From the NCBI GenBank assembly GCA_021792485.1, contig JAJYUO010000001.1:4276-35822 (forward strand): DNA of 31,547 bases, given 5' to 3'. This document shows, one piece after another, positions 24,265 through 30,920 of the stretch (positions within the stretch are counted from its first letter, which is position 1; each line of letters starts with the position of its first letter). The notes under the pieces were generated by a model, which did not search any database, was not told where the DNA came from, and saw only the letters and a program-made list of their open reading frames with translations. This DNA comes from Thermoplasmata archaeon (lineage in GTDB: Archaea > Thermoplasmatota > Thermoplasmata > Lutacidiplasmatales > UBA184). The position numbers and the translations under genes were made by a program.

Positions 24265-25278
24265 TCAGTGAAGCGGGAGCAACCCACGAAGCCGACCGTC
24301 GAGTTCCATCGCGTCGGCGGAGTGTGGAGGAAGGAGACGGGGACGATCGTTCCCACCGATCGATACGGTGTAGCGTTCGCGAATTACGTCCCCGTCCACG
24401 ATGGCGGCGAGGAGCCCTTCGCCATCAGCGGCGCGGAGAACGAGCAGGCCGTGAGGGCCTGCGACTCGGATGCGGCGCAGGGGATCCTCCGATCGCCGCG
24501 GGATGGGCGGCAGCTCCCGCCACTGGGGATCCGCGTGGCGGGCGAGCGTCTCCGTGCGGAACCGTATCTCCTCCCGGTCGGTGGGATCTCCGACACGAAC
24601 GCGGAAGAGCCGTTCGCGTTCGAGGGCGCTGACCAGGGCGTTGCGCATCGACTCCGGGCTCGGAACGTGGCCCCGTTCCGAGCGCCATGAGGTGATCCAC
24701 CGACCAATCTCGCGGCGGAGGAGGGAACGAAGGGCCGGATCGGGCAACCGAAGGACATCCGTCATCGAACGCACGTCGGCCCGACCGAGGAAGCCCCCGA
24801 CGATCACGCGGGCTCCCTCCCAGTCTCCTCCGGCATTGCCCGAGATCTTCCGTTCGCGAACCACCAAGTCGCTGGGGGGGCGAAACGAGGCGAAGAGGCC
24901 CAAGTCCCGGGCCGCCCGGACCGGTGCCCGCAGGAACTTCTGGAGATCCGCGCTGCCCCCTCGGTCGCCTTTCTCCTCCCGATAGACGAACTGGTAGAAC
25001 CACTGATTCTCATCGAGGTAGGTCGTGCCGCCTCCCGTCACGCGACGCAGCACCGGCATCGGCCGTCGCGCGAGGAACGCCGGGTCGAGCTCATCGAGAA
25101 ACGACTGATGGAACCCGAGCGAGACGTACGGTGCGGCCGGCCGCGCGACGAGCAGCGTGTTCGGGACCTCGCCGTCCGCGACGGAGGGCGCCACCGCCTC
25201 GACGAACGCCTGAGCGCGCTCGGGAGCGCAGGCTCCGAGGTCAATGAGGCGCCAGACCGGCAGCTTCTCTTCCGACAG
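24265..25278 (-). CDS. Lipoate-protein ligase (LplA family), probable sulfur-pathway type
   Basis: The enzyme activates lipoate with ATP and attaches it to a Lys of a carrier protein. The 337-aa protein has the family N-terminus VWRLIDLG, the substrate loop RRVTGGGTTYLDENQ (RRxTGGG signature), and RKISGNA with the catalytic Lys. An extra C-terminal domain of about 100 residues resembles the LplB-type accessory part. The first canonical start (GTG 25194) lies after WRLIDLG and would delete the first strand. The only plausible earlier start is CTG 25278, which has GGGAGG 4 nt upstream. It is the last gene of the sulfur operon, 25 nt after the GcvH-like gene, its presumed substrate. The ligase identity is well supported; the sHdr link is inferred. 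Confidence 0.85.
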   Translation of the reverse strand: MSEEKLPVWRLIDLGACAPERAQAFVEAVAPSVADGEVPNTLLVARPAAPYVSLGFHQSFLDELDPAFLARRPMPVLRRVTGGGTTYLDENQWFYQFVYREEKGDRGGSADLQKFLRAPVRAARDLGLFASFRPPSDLVVRERKISGNAGGDWEGARVIVGGFLGRADVRSMTDVLRLPDPALRSLLRREIGRWITSWRSERGHVPSPESMRNALVSALERERLFRVRVGDPTDREEIRFRTETLARHADPQWRELPPIPRRSEDPLRRIRVAGPHGLLVLRAADGEGLLAAIVDGDVIRERYTVSIGGNDRPRLLPPHSADAMELDGRLRGLLPLH

Positions 25279-25282
25279 ACCG

Positions 25283-25288
25283 CCTCCC
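25283..25288 (-). promoter_or_regulatory. Ribosome-binding site before a CTG start (lipoate ligase)
   Basis: GGGAGG on the - strand is 4 nt before CTG 25278 and within the short gap after the GcvH-like stop. It is the main sequence argument for a CTG start. Confidence 0.45.
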
Positions 25289-25303
25289 GATTGGGCCTGC
25301 CGT

Positions 25304-25702
25304 TCAGCCGCGGCCGGTTCTTTCCCTACGGCCTCGGGCCTCGAGAGCGCCTGGGTCCTCCGGCCTCATCCGGTAGAGCCAGCCGTCGCCGTACGGATCC
25401 CGGTTGATGGGCGAAGGGTCGGTCTCGAGCGCGCCATTCGTATCGACTACCGTACCCGACGCCGGGAGCGACAGGTGCCCTACCCACTTGGCGGACTCGA
25501 GGCTCAGCGCGGGCTCCATCGCACCGTAGCGACGGCCCGCGACGGGGCCCCGATAGTAGGCGATCGGGCCCATACGATGCTGGGCCGCCTCGGTCAGGCC
25601 GATCACATACGACCCATCGATATCCCGCCGGAACCACAGATCCCGTCCGAGGGCACAAACGGGACCGGGGTCTCTGCCGACGGCGTCTTCGGCCGACCGC
25701 AT
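25304..25702 (-). CDS. GcvH-like lipoyl carrier, candidate sulfur-pathway LbpA
   Basis: This 132-aa protein has the full lipoyl/H-protein fold: LWFRRDIDGSYVIGLTEAAQ, then SLESAKWVGHLSLPASG with the lipoylatable Lys at residue 72, and the H-protein signature DPYGDGWLYRMRP. Glycine-cleavage H proteins carry an aminomethyl group, but no P, T or L protein gene is here. Instead the neighbours are TusA, DsrE-like, SQR and lipoate ligase genes. This matches LbpA, the lipoate-binding protein of the sulfur-oxidising Hdr-like pathway. The Lys is followed by WVG rather than the usual small residues. ATG 25702 lies 6 nt after the DUF1641-like stop. A true GcvH is the alternative. Confidence 0.85.
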   Translation of the reverse strand: MRSAEDAVGRDPGPVCALGRDLWFRRDIDGSYVIGLTEAAQHRMGPIAYYRGPVAGRRYGAMEPALSLESAKWVGHLSLPASGTVVDTNGALETDPSPINRDPYGDGWLYRMRPEDPGALEARGRRERTGRG

Positions 25703-25708
25703 CCGAGT

Positions 25709-26404
25709 TCAGGGAGGCCCGGAGGCGCCCGCCGAAGTGCGGCCGAGCTGCTTGAGCAGGGCCAACAGGACCTTTGCGCCCCGTTGAATGTCGGGATCGC
25801 GCAGAGCCCGACTCAGAGCGAATACTCCCGAGATAGTCGGGACCTGATCAAGCTCCCGTTCCCGGCGAGAGGGATCGGCGAGGAATGCGGACGACTCCGA
25901 AAGAAGCGAGAGCGCCGGCGCCGCCTTCACAGCGGCGTGCACGAGCGGCTCGATCTCCTCCTTCGGAGGCAGCGACTCGACGAAGTGCATCCATCCGACC
26001 GCCGAGGATCCCGCATGAGCGACCATCCCGTCGGTCGTCGCCTGAGCCACCCCGACCAGCCCCTCGGCGAGGGTGAACAGAGTGTCGAGCGCCCCCGTTT
26101 CCTTCCACTCGGCGAGCCGGTCGATGAGGAGGAGAACCGCGTCCCGCCGCCGCTCATCCTGAGCGATCCAGTCCAACAACGACAGCGCCCCGACGAGGGT
26201 CGAACCGGCTGAGCCGAGCATCCGGTCCGTCATGGCGTCGCTCGCGCCGACCACGCCCTCCGCCAGCGAGAAGAGCCGGTCCAGAGTGCCGTCCGCCTGC
26301 CAGCGGGCGAGCCGCTCGCCCAGGGCTCGGAGCGCCACTGCCGAATCGTCCGGAGAAGCCGGAGGCGATGCCGCGGGAGAGGAGGCGGGCGAAGGAGAGG
26401 ACAT
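25709..26404 (-). CDS. DUF1641-like protein
   Basis: After a Ser/Ala/Pro-rich leader of about 20 residues, this 231-aa protein has three repeated helical segments of similar form: LDRLFSLAEGVVGASDAMTD, LDTLFTLAEGLVGVAQATTD and a more diverged third. This repeat style fits DUF1641, a family often found beside sulfide:quinone oxidoreductase or formate dehydrogenase genes. There is no catalytic motif or Cys cluster. It may be an accessory or assembly partner for the SQR encoded 11 nt upstream. AGGGAG lies about 9 nt before ATG 26404. The family call rests on repeats and context. Confidence 0.72.
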   Translation of the reverse strand: MSSPSPASSPAASPPASPDDSAVALRALGERLARWQADGTLDRLFSLAEGVVGASDAMTDRMLGSAGSTLVGALSLLDWIAQDERRRDAVLLLIDRLAEWKETGALDTLFTLAEGLVGVAQATTDGMVAHAGSSAVGWMHFVESLPPKEEIEPLVHAAVKAAPALSLLSESSAFLADPSRRERELDQVPTISGVFALSRALRDPDIQRGAKVLLALLKQLGRTSAGASGPP

Positions 26405-26415
26405 ATGGGTTCTCC

Positions 26416-27564
26416 CTAGAAGAGCGCGCGCGCCGTAAGGTCCCAGTACGTTCGGTTGTAGATCACCTTGTTCCAGTAGTGCGCGAACGAGGGTGTGGGC
26501 GGGTGCGGCGGGTGGAGATAGTCGAACTTGATGTACGTCGCCTGTGCGAGCCCGGTCATGATCCAGCAGTAAACGCGACCCTCGTAGCGCGCCGTCGGAG
26601 ACTCCCCGCGGGCGAGCGCTGCCACGTTCTGCGTGACCACCTCGGCCTCGTAGTCGGCGGTCGATCCCGCCTTCGAGATCGGGATGTTGGTGGCGTCGCC
26701 CAGGACGAAGACGTTCTCCTTTCCCTCCGCTCGGAGGCTGAACTTGTCGGTCGGGATCCAGTTGCCCTTGTCTCCTAGGCCTGAGGCCCCCACAAAGTCC
26801 GCACCGCGATGCGGTGGAATGGCGATGAGAAGGTCGTAGGGAAGGGCCTCGCCCTCCACCGCGCTGATAGTCTTGGCAGCGGGGTCGATTTTGTCTACGT
26901 TGAACGGGACGTGCACCGAGACGCCCCGCTCGCCCATGAGCCGCTGCATGGGTTGCGCTACGGTATCGATCCCGAAGACCTTGGGGATCGGATAGGTGTA
27001 GTGGATCTCCGACTTTTCCCGGAGGCCGCGGCTCCGCAGGTAGTCGTCCAGCATGAACGTCACCTCGAGCGGGGCGACCGGACACTTGTAGGGCATGCCG
27101 GCAACGGAGACCACGATACGGCCGCCCTGGAACGCGTGGAGCGCGGAGCGGAGCTTGATCGCGTTCGAGAGATCGTAGAAGCTGTGGGCCCCTTCGGGGA
27201 ACCCCGGGATGAGCTCCGGGTGGATCACCGAGCCGCTGGCGATGACGAGAACATCGTACGGAACGAGCTTTCCTCCTTTCAGGACGATCTGGTTGGCCGT
27301 CGAGTCGATCTTCTCCACTTCGCCTTTGACGAGCTGGATCGAGCGATGGAGGAGTTGGCTCTCGTCACGTCGGGTCTCTTCAGGCCGCATCTTCTCGAAG
27401 ACGACCATGAGATACCCGGGCTGGTAGGCATGGATCCCCTCCCGATCGACGAGTTGGATCTGGACCTGTCCGCCCGCCACCTCCGATTCCAGGGCTCGGC
27501 GAATCCGGTTCGCCACCGTCGTTCCCCCAATCCCGCCTCCCACCACTACGACGCGCTTTGCCAT
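26416..27564 (-). CDS. Sulfide:quinone oxidoreductase-type flavoprotein
   Basis: This 382-aa FAD protein has an N-terminal dinucleotide fold VVVVGGGIGGTT, AYQPGYL after strand 2, VLVIASGS, the catalytic-site segment MPYKCPVAPLE with Cys161, the second FAD motif VFVLGDATNIPISKAG, and YCWI with Cys333. These two Cys are the only ones in the protein and match the disulfide pair that accepts sulfur from sulfide. The C-terminal Trp/Tyr/Phe-rich region would anchor to the membrane. It oxidises sulfide to sulfane sulfur/polysulfide and reduces quinone. GAGGAGG at 27574-27580 supports ATG 27564 over TTG 27582. Flavocytochrome c-type subunits are the nearest alternative. Confidence 0.9.
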   Translation of the reverse strand: MAKRVVVVGGGIGGTTVANRIRRALESEVAGGQVQIQLVDREGIHAYQPGYLMVVFEKMRPEETRRDESQLLHRSIQLVKGEVEKIDSTANQIVLKGGKLVPYDVLVIASGSVIHPELIPGFPEGAHSFYDLSNAIKLRSALHAFQGGRIVVSVAGMPYKCPVAPLEVTFMLDDYLRSRGLREKSEIHYTYPIPKVFGIDTVAQPMQRLMGERGVSVHVPFNVDKIDPAAKTISAVEGEALPYDLLIAIPPHRGADFVGASGLGDKGNWIPTDKFSLRAEGKENVFVLGDATNIPISKAGSTADYEAEVVTQNVAALARGESPTARYEGRVYCWIMTGLAQATYIKFDYLHPPHPPTPSFAHYWNKVIYNRTYWDLTARALF

Positions 27565-27573
27565 CGCTGAATT

Positions 27574-27580
27574 CCTCCTC
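27574..27580 (-). promoter_or_regulatory. Ribosome-binding site of the SQR gene
   Basis: GAGGAGG on the - strand, 9 nt before ATG 27564. It decides the start over TTG 27582, which overlaps it. Confidence 0.55.
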
Positions 27581-27857
27581 AACCGTGCTTCTTACGGATC
27601 GTGTACCGGTCGTATCCCTCTTCCCGGGTCATGCCCAGGAGCTCGTGTCCCGCCTTCTCGAGCCAGAGCGGGACGTCGTTCCGGGAGCCTTCGTCGCTCG
27701 ACCACAGCTCGAACTCGGTGCCAACCGGCTCCTCCTGGATCACCCGGACGAGCTCCATCAGAGGACCCGGGCACCAACTCCCCCGGGCATCGACGACCAT
27801 GCGTCGCGGCCCGTTCGGGGATTCCGCGGTTCCGGGCGATGCTCCGGTGCCGCTCAC
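27579..27857 (-). CDS. TusA-family sulfur carrier (second copy in operon)
   Basis: This 92-aa protein has the TusA/SirA/YedF fold: VVDARGSWCPGPLMELVRVI with the CPxP motif as CPGP (Cys29), preceded by an 18-residue Gly/Ser/Pro leader, and a core ending in LLGMTREEGYDRYTIRKK. The Cys carries a persulfide and passes it to partners such as DsrE-type proteins. GTG 27857 overlaps the stop of the DsrE-like gene as GTGA, and the SQR start lies 14 nt downstream, so it is tightly set in the operon. The YedF subgroup is possible. Confidence 0.87.
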   Translation of the reverse strand: MSGTGASPGTAESPNGPRRMVVDARGSWCPGPLMELVRVIQEEPVGTEFELWSSDEGSRNDVPLWLEKAGHELLGMTREEGYDRYTIRKKHG

Positions 27858-28291
27858 ACGAAGTACGCCACGCGAGCGTCCCTGGTCCGATCGACGAACG
27901 TCGCGATGCCGGTCACCCCCTCGACCAAGGGGTCGAGATCGTCCTTACGGAGCCCGAGGATCTCCATCGACTGCGAGCACGCGTAGATGTGGAGGTCGCC
28001 GAGCGACCTGGCCATCTCCAAGATCGATCGCCACGACGGGGCTCCCTTTCCTTTGAGCGCGGTTTCGAGGCGCGCGCCGTCGTCTCCGTGGCCCGGTGCG
28101 ATCCGAACGGAAGCTCCGGCGGGCCTCGCGCGGAACGCCATGAGTCCCCAGTAGCTCGCAAAGACGTCCACGCGCATCCCCATCGCGACCGCCCCGCTCA
28201 CCAAGGTCGCGAACGGCAGCAACTTGTCGGTGGAGTCCTCCGTGAGGACGATGGCCATCTGCGGCACGGTGGGAGCTGATGTGCTCTCCAC
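27854..28291 (-). CDS. DsrE-like sulfurtransferase/carrier protein (second copy)
   Basis: This 145-aa protein shows the DsrE-like fold: MAIVLTEDSTDKLLPFATLV, a GMRVDVFASYWGLMAF strand-helix, and the conserved HIYACSQSMEILGL with Cys105 as the sulfur-bearing residue. It resembles the DsrE2-like group common in sulfur-oxidising archaea and bacteria. GGGAG lies about 8 nt upstream of GTG 28291, supporting that start; ATG 28258 is the alternative. It lies between another DsrE-like gene and a TusA gene. It probably exchanges persulfide sulfur with TusA, by analogy with studied pairs. Confidence 0.87.
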   Translation of the reverse strand: MESTSAPTVPQMAIVLTEDSTDKLLPFATLVSGAVAMGMRVDVFASYWGLMAFRARPAGASVRIAPGHGDDGARLETALKGKGAPSWRSILEMARSLGDLHIYACSQSMEILGLRKDDLDPLVEGVTGIATFVDRTRDARVAYFV

Positions 28292-28311
28292 GGGCCGCTC
28301 CCGCCCCGCGC

Positions 28312-28767
28312 CTAGATGAACAAGGTGAGGGCGTCCGGACGGGACGCGAACTCGAGGTACGTGCTCGCGCCGATGACGTCATCGACCTCGCTAACGAGGT
28401 TTGCCTTCGTCAGGCCGAAGGCGTCCATGGTCGGTGAACAGGCGTGGATGTGCACGCCCGCTTGCTTGGCCTGCTGCATGAACTGCTCGACCGAAGGGAA
28501 CTTCTTCTCGAGCGCCCCGCGGATGTCCGGGGGAAAGACATCCATGGCCTTCTTCCGCCCCTCCGGGGTCAATAGTTGCATGCCCCAGAATGTGAAGTAG
28601 ACATGCGCATCCATTCCCAAGGCACGCGCCGTCGTCGCGAGGATGAGCGCGGGGTACGCCATGTCCGCCCCGCCCTTCGACAACACCAGGAAGAGCGACT
28701 TCTTCCCTTCCTGCTTCGCATGCTCGATCGCCGCCGTCCCCTTCGTGGCCGCCGCGTCTGCTACCAT
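28312..28767 (-). CDS. DsrE-like sulfurtransferase/carrier protein (first copy)
   Basis: This 151-aa protein has SLFLVLSKGGADMAYPALIL, the strand-helix AHVYFTFWGMQLL, and HIHACSPTMDAFGL with the conserved Cys110. It is clearly paralogous to the next gene (same layout, different loops). In DsrE-type proteins the Cys accepts sulfur from TusA or rhodanese and hands it on. GAGGGG lies 7 nt upstream of ATG 28767. There is no signal peptide, so it is cytoplasmic. Confidence 0.9.
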   Translation of the reverse strand: MVADAAATKGTAAIEHAKQEGKKSLFLVLSKGGADMAYPALILATTARALGMDAHVYFTFWGMQLLTPEGRKKAMDVFPPDIRGALEKKFPSVEQFMQQAKQAGVHIHACSPTMDAFGLTKANLVSEVDDVIGASTYLEFASRPDALTLFI

Positions 28768-28780
28768 GTGTTTTCCCCTC

Positions 28781-29035
28781 TCACTTGTGTTCCAGCACGA
28801 ATCGGAAGGTCCCTCCCGATTCCGAGTTCTCGCACAGCGGGTGTCCTGTCCGCTTCGAGAATGCCACGAAGTCCGAAGGCGCGGCCGGGTCGTCCGCGAG
28901 CACTTCCAGCCGCTCTCCCGGATTCAATGACTCAATCGCTTGGCTCGCCTTAAGGATCGGCATCGGGCAAAAGAGCCCCCGCGCATCCAGATGCGCCTTC
29001 GCGTCGCTGGCGGACACCGTGACAGAGCCTCGCAT
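28781..29035 (-). CDS. TusA-family sulfur carrier (first gene of operon)
   Basis: This 84-aa protein has LDARGLFCPMPILKASQAI with the CPxP motif CPMP (Cys23-Pro26), then LEVLADDPAAPSDFVAFSKR and a C-terminal FRFVLEHK. It matches TusA in length and motif. The ATG at 29035 puts the Cys at the usual distance; in-frame upstream starts would add a basic stretch not seen in the family. A TATA-like box lies just upstream, so this is probably the first gene of an eight-gene transcript ending with the lipoate ligase. Confidence 0.92.
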   Translation of the reverse strand: MRGSVTVSASDAKAHLDARGLFCPMPILKASQAIESLNPGERLEVLADDPAAPSDFVAFSKRTGHPLCENSESGGTFRFVLEHK

Positions 29036-29051
29036 ACGCAACGCGCTTCGG

Positions 29052-29065
29052 TACTTAACTTTACG
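29052..29065 (-). promoter_or_regulatory. Probable promoter box of the tusA-lplA operon
   Basis: The - strand reads CGTAAAGTTAAGTA, the only AT-rich patch in this 200-nt gap, centred about 23 nt upstream of ATG 29035, close to leaderless spacing. There is no ribosome-binding site before the ATG. The rest of the gap (29066-29238) shows nothing I can name. Confidence 0.45.
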
Positions 29066-29238
29066 TTTGTCCAGATGGGCCTCGGCGGTTCTGGCCGGGA
29101 TCGACATCCGTCTTGAGATGCACTTCCCCGAGGTCGCCCCGGGGCTGGGTACCCGAAATCACGGACCCCGCCCCGTCCGAAGGGGCGCAGAGCGTAATCG
29201 GACCTAGCTGGTCACCGGCCGCGCGGCGGATCCTCCGA

Positions 29239-29637
29239 TCATCCCGGCGAGGACGAGCGCGACGGCACCTCGATCCGAAAGTCCCGCCGCTCGAGGACCG
29301 ACTCTTTGGGCACGGTGAGCACGTTTCGGTAGGCCGGGAACATGTCGGCGCCGTACCGACCGGCGAGAGGTATGTTCTCTTCCCCGAACGCGACCTCTCC
29401 GAGGGCAAGGAACCGTTCGTCCTCGCGAAGAAGCACTCCGGCGGCATGGAAGACCGGCCCCGTAAGCCGGGTGGCTCGCTCCGGAAACTCGAGGGCGTTC
29501 GGATCGCGGTAGCGGATATAGGTCACGCGGACCTCCTTCGGGGCGGTTTCGGTTCGGGGCTCCGACGGTTCCGCCGGACCTGCCGGGTGCATGGGCAGCG
29601 GGGACAGGGGGCCAACGGGCCTTCCTCCCTCGCTCAT
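29239..29637 (-). CDS. Hypothetical protein at the end of the DsrEFH operon, 132 aa
   Basis: I do not recognise this family. A Pro-rich leader of about 35 residues is followed by a compact region (VTYIRYRDPNALEF, FHAAGVLLREDERFLALGEV, GRYGADMFPAYRNVLTVPK) that looks like a small alpha/beta or beta-rich domain. It has no Cys, TM segment or known motif. ATG 29637 overlaps the stop of the DsrH-like gene as ATGA, so it is co-translated with sulfur-transfer proteins and probably works with them. As it has no Cys, a direct persulfide carrier is unlikely. Confidence 0.7.
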   Translation of the reverse strand: MSEGGRPVGPLSPLPMHPAGPAEPSEPRTETAPKEVRVTYIRYRDPNALEFPERATRLTGPVFHAAGVLLREDERFLALGEVAFGEENIPLAGRYGADMFPAYRNVLTVPKESVLERRDFRIEVPSRSSSPG

Positions 29638-29927
29638 GAGAGGCCGATCACCTTCTCCGAACTCATGAGCTCAGCGACGAGTTCGTCCGAGCTTACGACC
29701 CGGACGGACCGATCCCGGTCGATCCTCAGTCCCCGTCCTCGAACATCGTCCTCCAGCACCCAGCACGATCGGGATGCCGTCGACCGAAGGTCCGCGCTCT
29801 CCGCGGCGGTGCTCGCGCTGCCGAACAACACGTCGATGACCTCGATCCCTTCTCGCTCGAGGCGATGCCGTAGCGCCTCGAGGACGGCCGCCTCCTCCTC
29901 GTGCAGCTCTTGGGATCGAACGAACAT
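29634..29927 (-). CDS. DsrH/TusB-like protein
   Basis: This 97-aa protein follows DsrE- and DsrF-like genes in the order E-F-H. Its C-terminal half (SRSCWVLEDDVRGRGL then VRVVSSDELVAELMSSEKVIGLS) matches the shape of TusB/DsrH, which has a similar YALxEDLxARGL segment and a final D-x-V-x-L helix. The N-terminal half is diverged. In DsrEFH/TusBCD hexamers this subunit is small and structural. ATG 29927 is the first usual start, 29 nt after the DsrF stop. The call depends partly on gene order. Confidence 0.65.
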   Translation of the reverse strand: MFVRSQELHEEEAAVLEALRHRLEREGIEVIDVLFGSASTAAESADLRSTASRSCWVLEDDVRGRGLRIDRDRSVRVVSSDELVAELMSSEKVIGLS

Positions 29928-29956
29928 CCAGCGGCGTGGACGGGCGACCGGCTCGG

Positions 29957-30325
29957 TCAGAACGCCACCACCGTGTCCGCTCGATAGATCTGGTCGGCGG
30001 CTCGCGCGTCGTCCACCTCTTCGACCGGGAGCTCGGGCACAAGGGATTCGAATGTCATACGGCGACGGGCGAGCGACGGGCCATGGACGAGCGCGGGCGC
30101 CTCCCGGGTCACGATTCCCCCGAGCATCTTCTCGATCGGGGGGCCGTACCGATACGGTTCCTGCCCGCGGACCAACGATCGAACCCCATCCCCGATGAAG
30201 AGGAGTCGGGCCGTCGACCCGAGAGCGGTGGCCATCGCGGCGACCCGGATCGCTTCCGCGAGATGGACGGTCGAGTGGGGGCAGTGACGCACCCACACCA
30301 ATCGGTACCGGTCCTGCTCGGTCAT
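29957..30325 (-). CDS. DsrF/TusC-like protein
   Basis: This 122-aa protein has the DsrE-superfamily layout: YRLVWVRHCPHSTVHLAEAIRVAAM, ALGSTARLLFIGDGVRSLV, and the C-terminal strand ADTVVAF. It has one Cys (HCPHS near the N-terminus) but not the central Cys of DsrE, as in DsrF/TusC, the non-catalytic subunit of the hexamer. ATG 30325 overlaps the DsrE-like stop as ATGA. Role and partner are inferred from family and order. Confidence 0.75.
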   Translation of the reverse strand: MTEQDRYRLVWVRHCPHSTVHLAEAIRVAAMATALGSTARLLFIGDGVRSLVRGQEPYRYGPPIEKMLGGIVTREAPALVHGPSLARRRMTFESLVPELPVEEVDDARAADQIYRADTVVAF

Positions 30326-30678
30326 GCCTCTCCGGTAAAGGCGATGAATCGATCCGAGCGATCGATCATCTCCACCAGATCCTCGAGCGTCCCGTTGCGG
30401 GCATTGGGGAGCACGTCGCCGTCCCCGAGTCCGCGGAAGCGCGCGCAGGTCGAGCAGTTCGTCAGCTCCACGCTGGAGGGTAGCCTCGCGATGCGGTGAA
30501 CCACCGTCTCCTCCGGCGCCGACAGCAGCGCACGGCTCGTCGCATAGACGGCATCGGCGAGAAAGAACACCGACACCGCGTGGCCGAGGCGGTTCGCGGC
30601 CTCGGCAAGGCCAATCGCAGTCTCCACCCCGCGATGTTGCACCGGGGAGGAGAAGAGGAGAAGGCCGAGCCGTCCCAT
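30322..30678 (-). CDS. DsrE/TusD-like sulfurtransferase subunit
   Basis: This 118-aa protein reads GRLGLLLFSSPVQHRGVETA, LGHAVSVFFLADAVYAT, ELTNCSTCARFRG and RFIAFTGEA. The Cys75-x-x-Cys78 pair lies where DsrE/TusD has its persulfide-forming Cys. Length and layout match. It is the catalytic member of the DsrEFH-like trio that follows the Mrp-type gene. ATG 30678 shares one base with the upstream stop, showing tight coupling. In sulfur oxidisers DsrEFH relays sulfur from TusA to the oxidising enzymes; in others TusBCD serves tRNA thiolation. Confidence 0.82.
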   Translation of the reverse strand: MGRLGLLLFSSPVQHRGVETAIGLAEAANRLGHAVSVFFLADAVYATSRALLSAPEETVVHRIARLPSSVELTNCSTCARFRGLGDGDVLPNARNGTLEDLVEMIDRSDRFIAFTGEA

Positions 30679-30920
30679 CAGCGCCCCGATCCCCGGTCGA
30701 TCACCCGCCACCCCGACTTGGTGCAGAGATACGTCCGATCATCGATGCGGACGAGCGCTCCCAAGTCCACTTGGCTGTCGTAGAAGAGCCGGTTGAGGAT
30801 CGCCACATGATCGGCTTCCTCCGCCGGTGGAGCGGACTCTGCCCCCTCGGCTTCGAACGGGTCGCCGATGCGCCGGAGGATCGTCGCCGACGCAGCGCGG
30901 CCGCCGCGGGGAGGGATCAT
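30678..30920 (-). CDS. Small unknown protein between Mrp-type and DsrE genes, 80 aa
   Basis: I do not recognise this protein. It starts with a basic IPPRGGRAASATILRRIG segment and has an acidic/Ala-Pro middle, then VAILNRLFYDSQVDLGALV and TYLCTKSGWRVIDRG at the C-terminus. It has a single Cys in TYLCTKSGW. ATG 30920 overlaps the Mrp stop as ATGA, and its stop shares one base with the DsrE start, so it is firmly placed in the operon and likely real. The function is unknown; a partner or regulator of the Mrp-type ATPase or the DsrE complex is possible. Confidence 0.65.
   Translation of the reverse strand: MIPPRGGRAASATILRRIGDPFEAEGAESAPPAEEADHVAILNRLFYDSQVDLGALVRIDDRTYLCTKSGWRVIDRGSGR

Noticed and set aside
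25304..25702. Plain glycine-cleavage H protein
   Set aside because: No other glycine-cleavage gene is near and all neighbours are sulfur-transfer or lipoate-ligase genes; kept only as the alternative.
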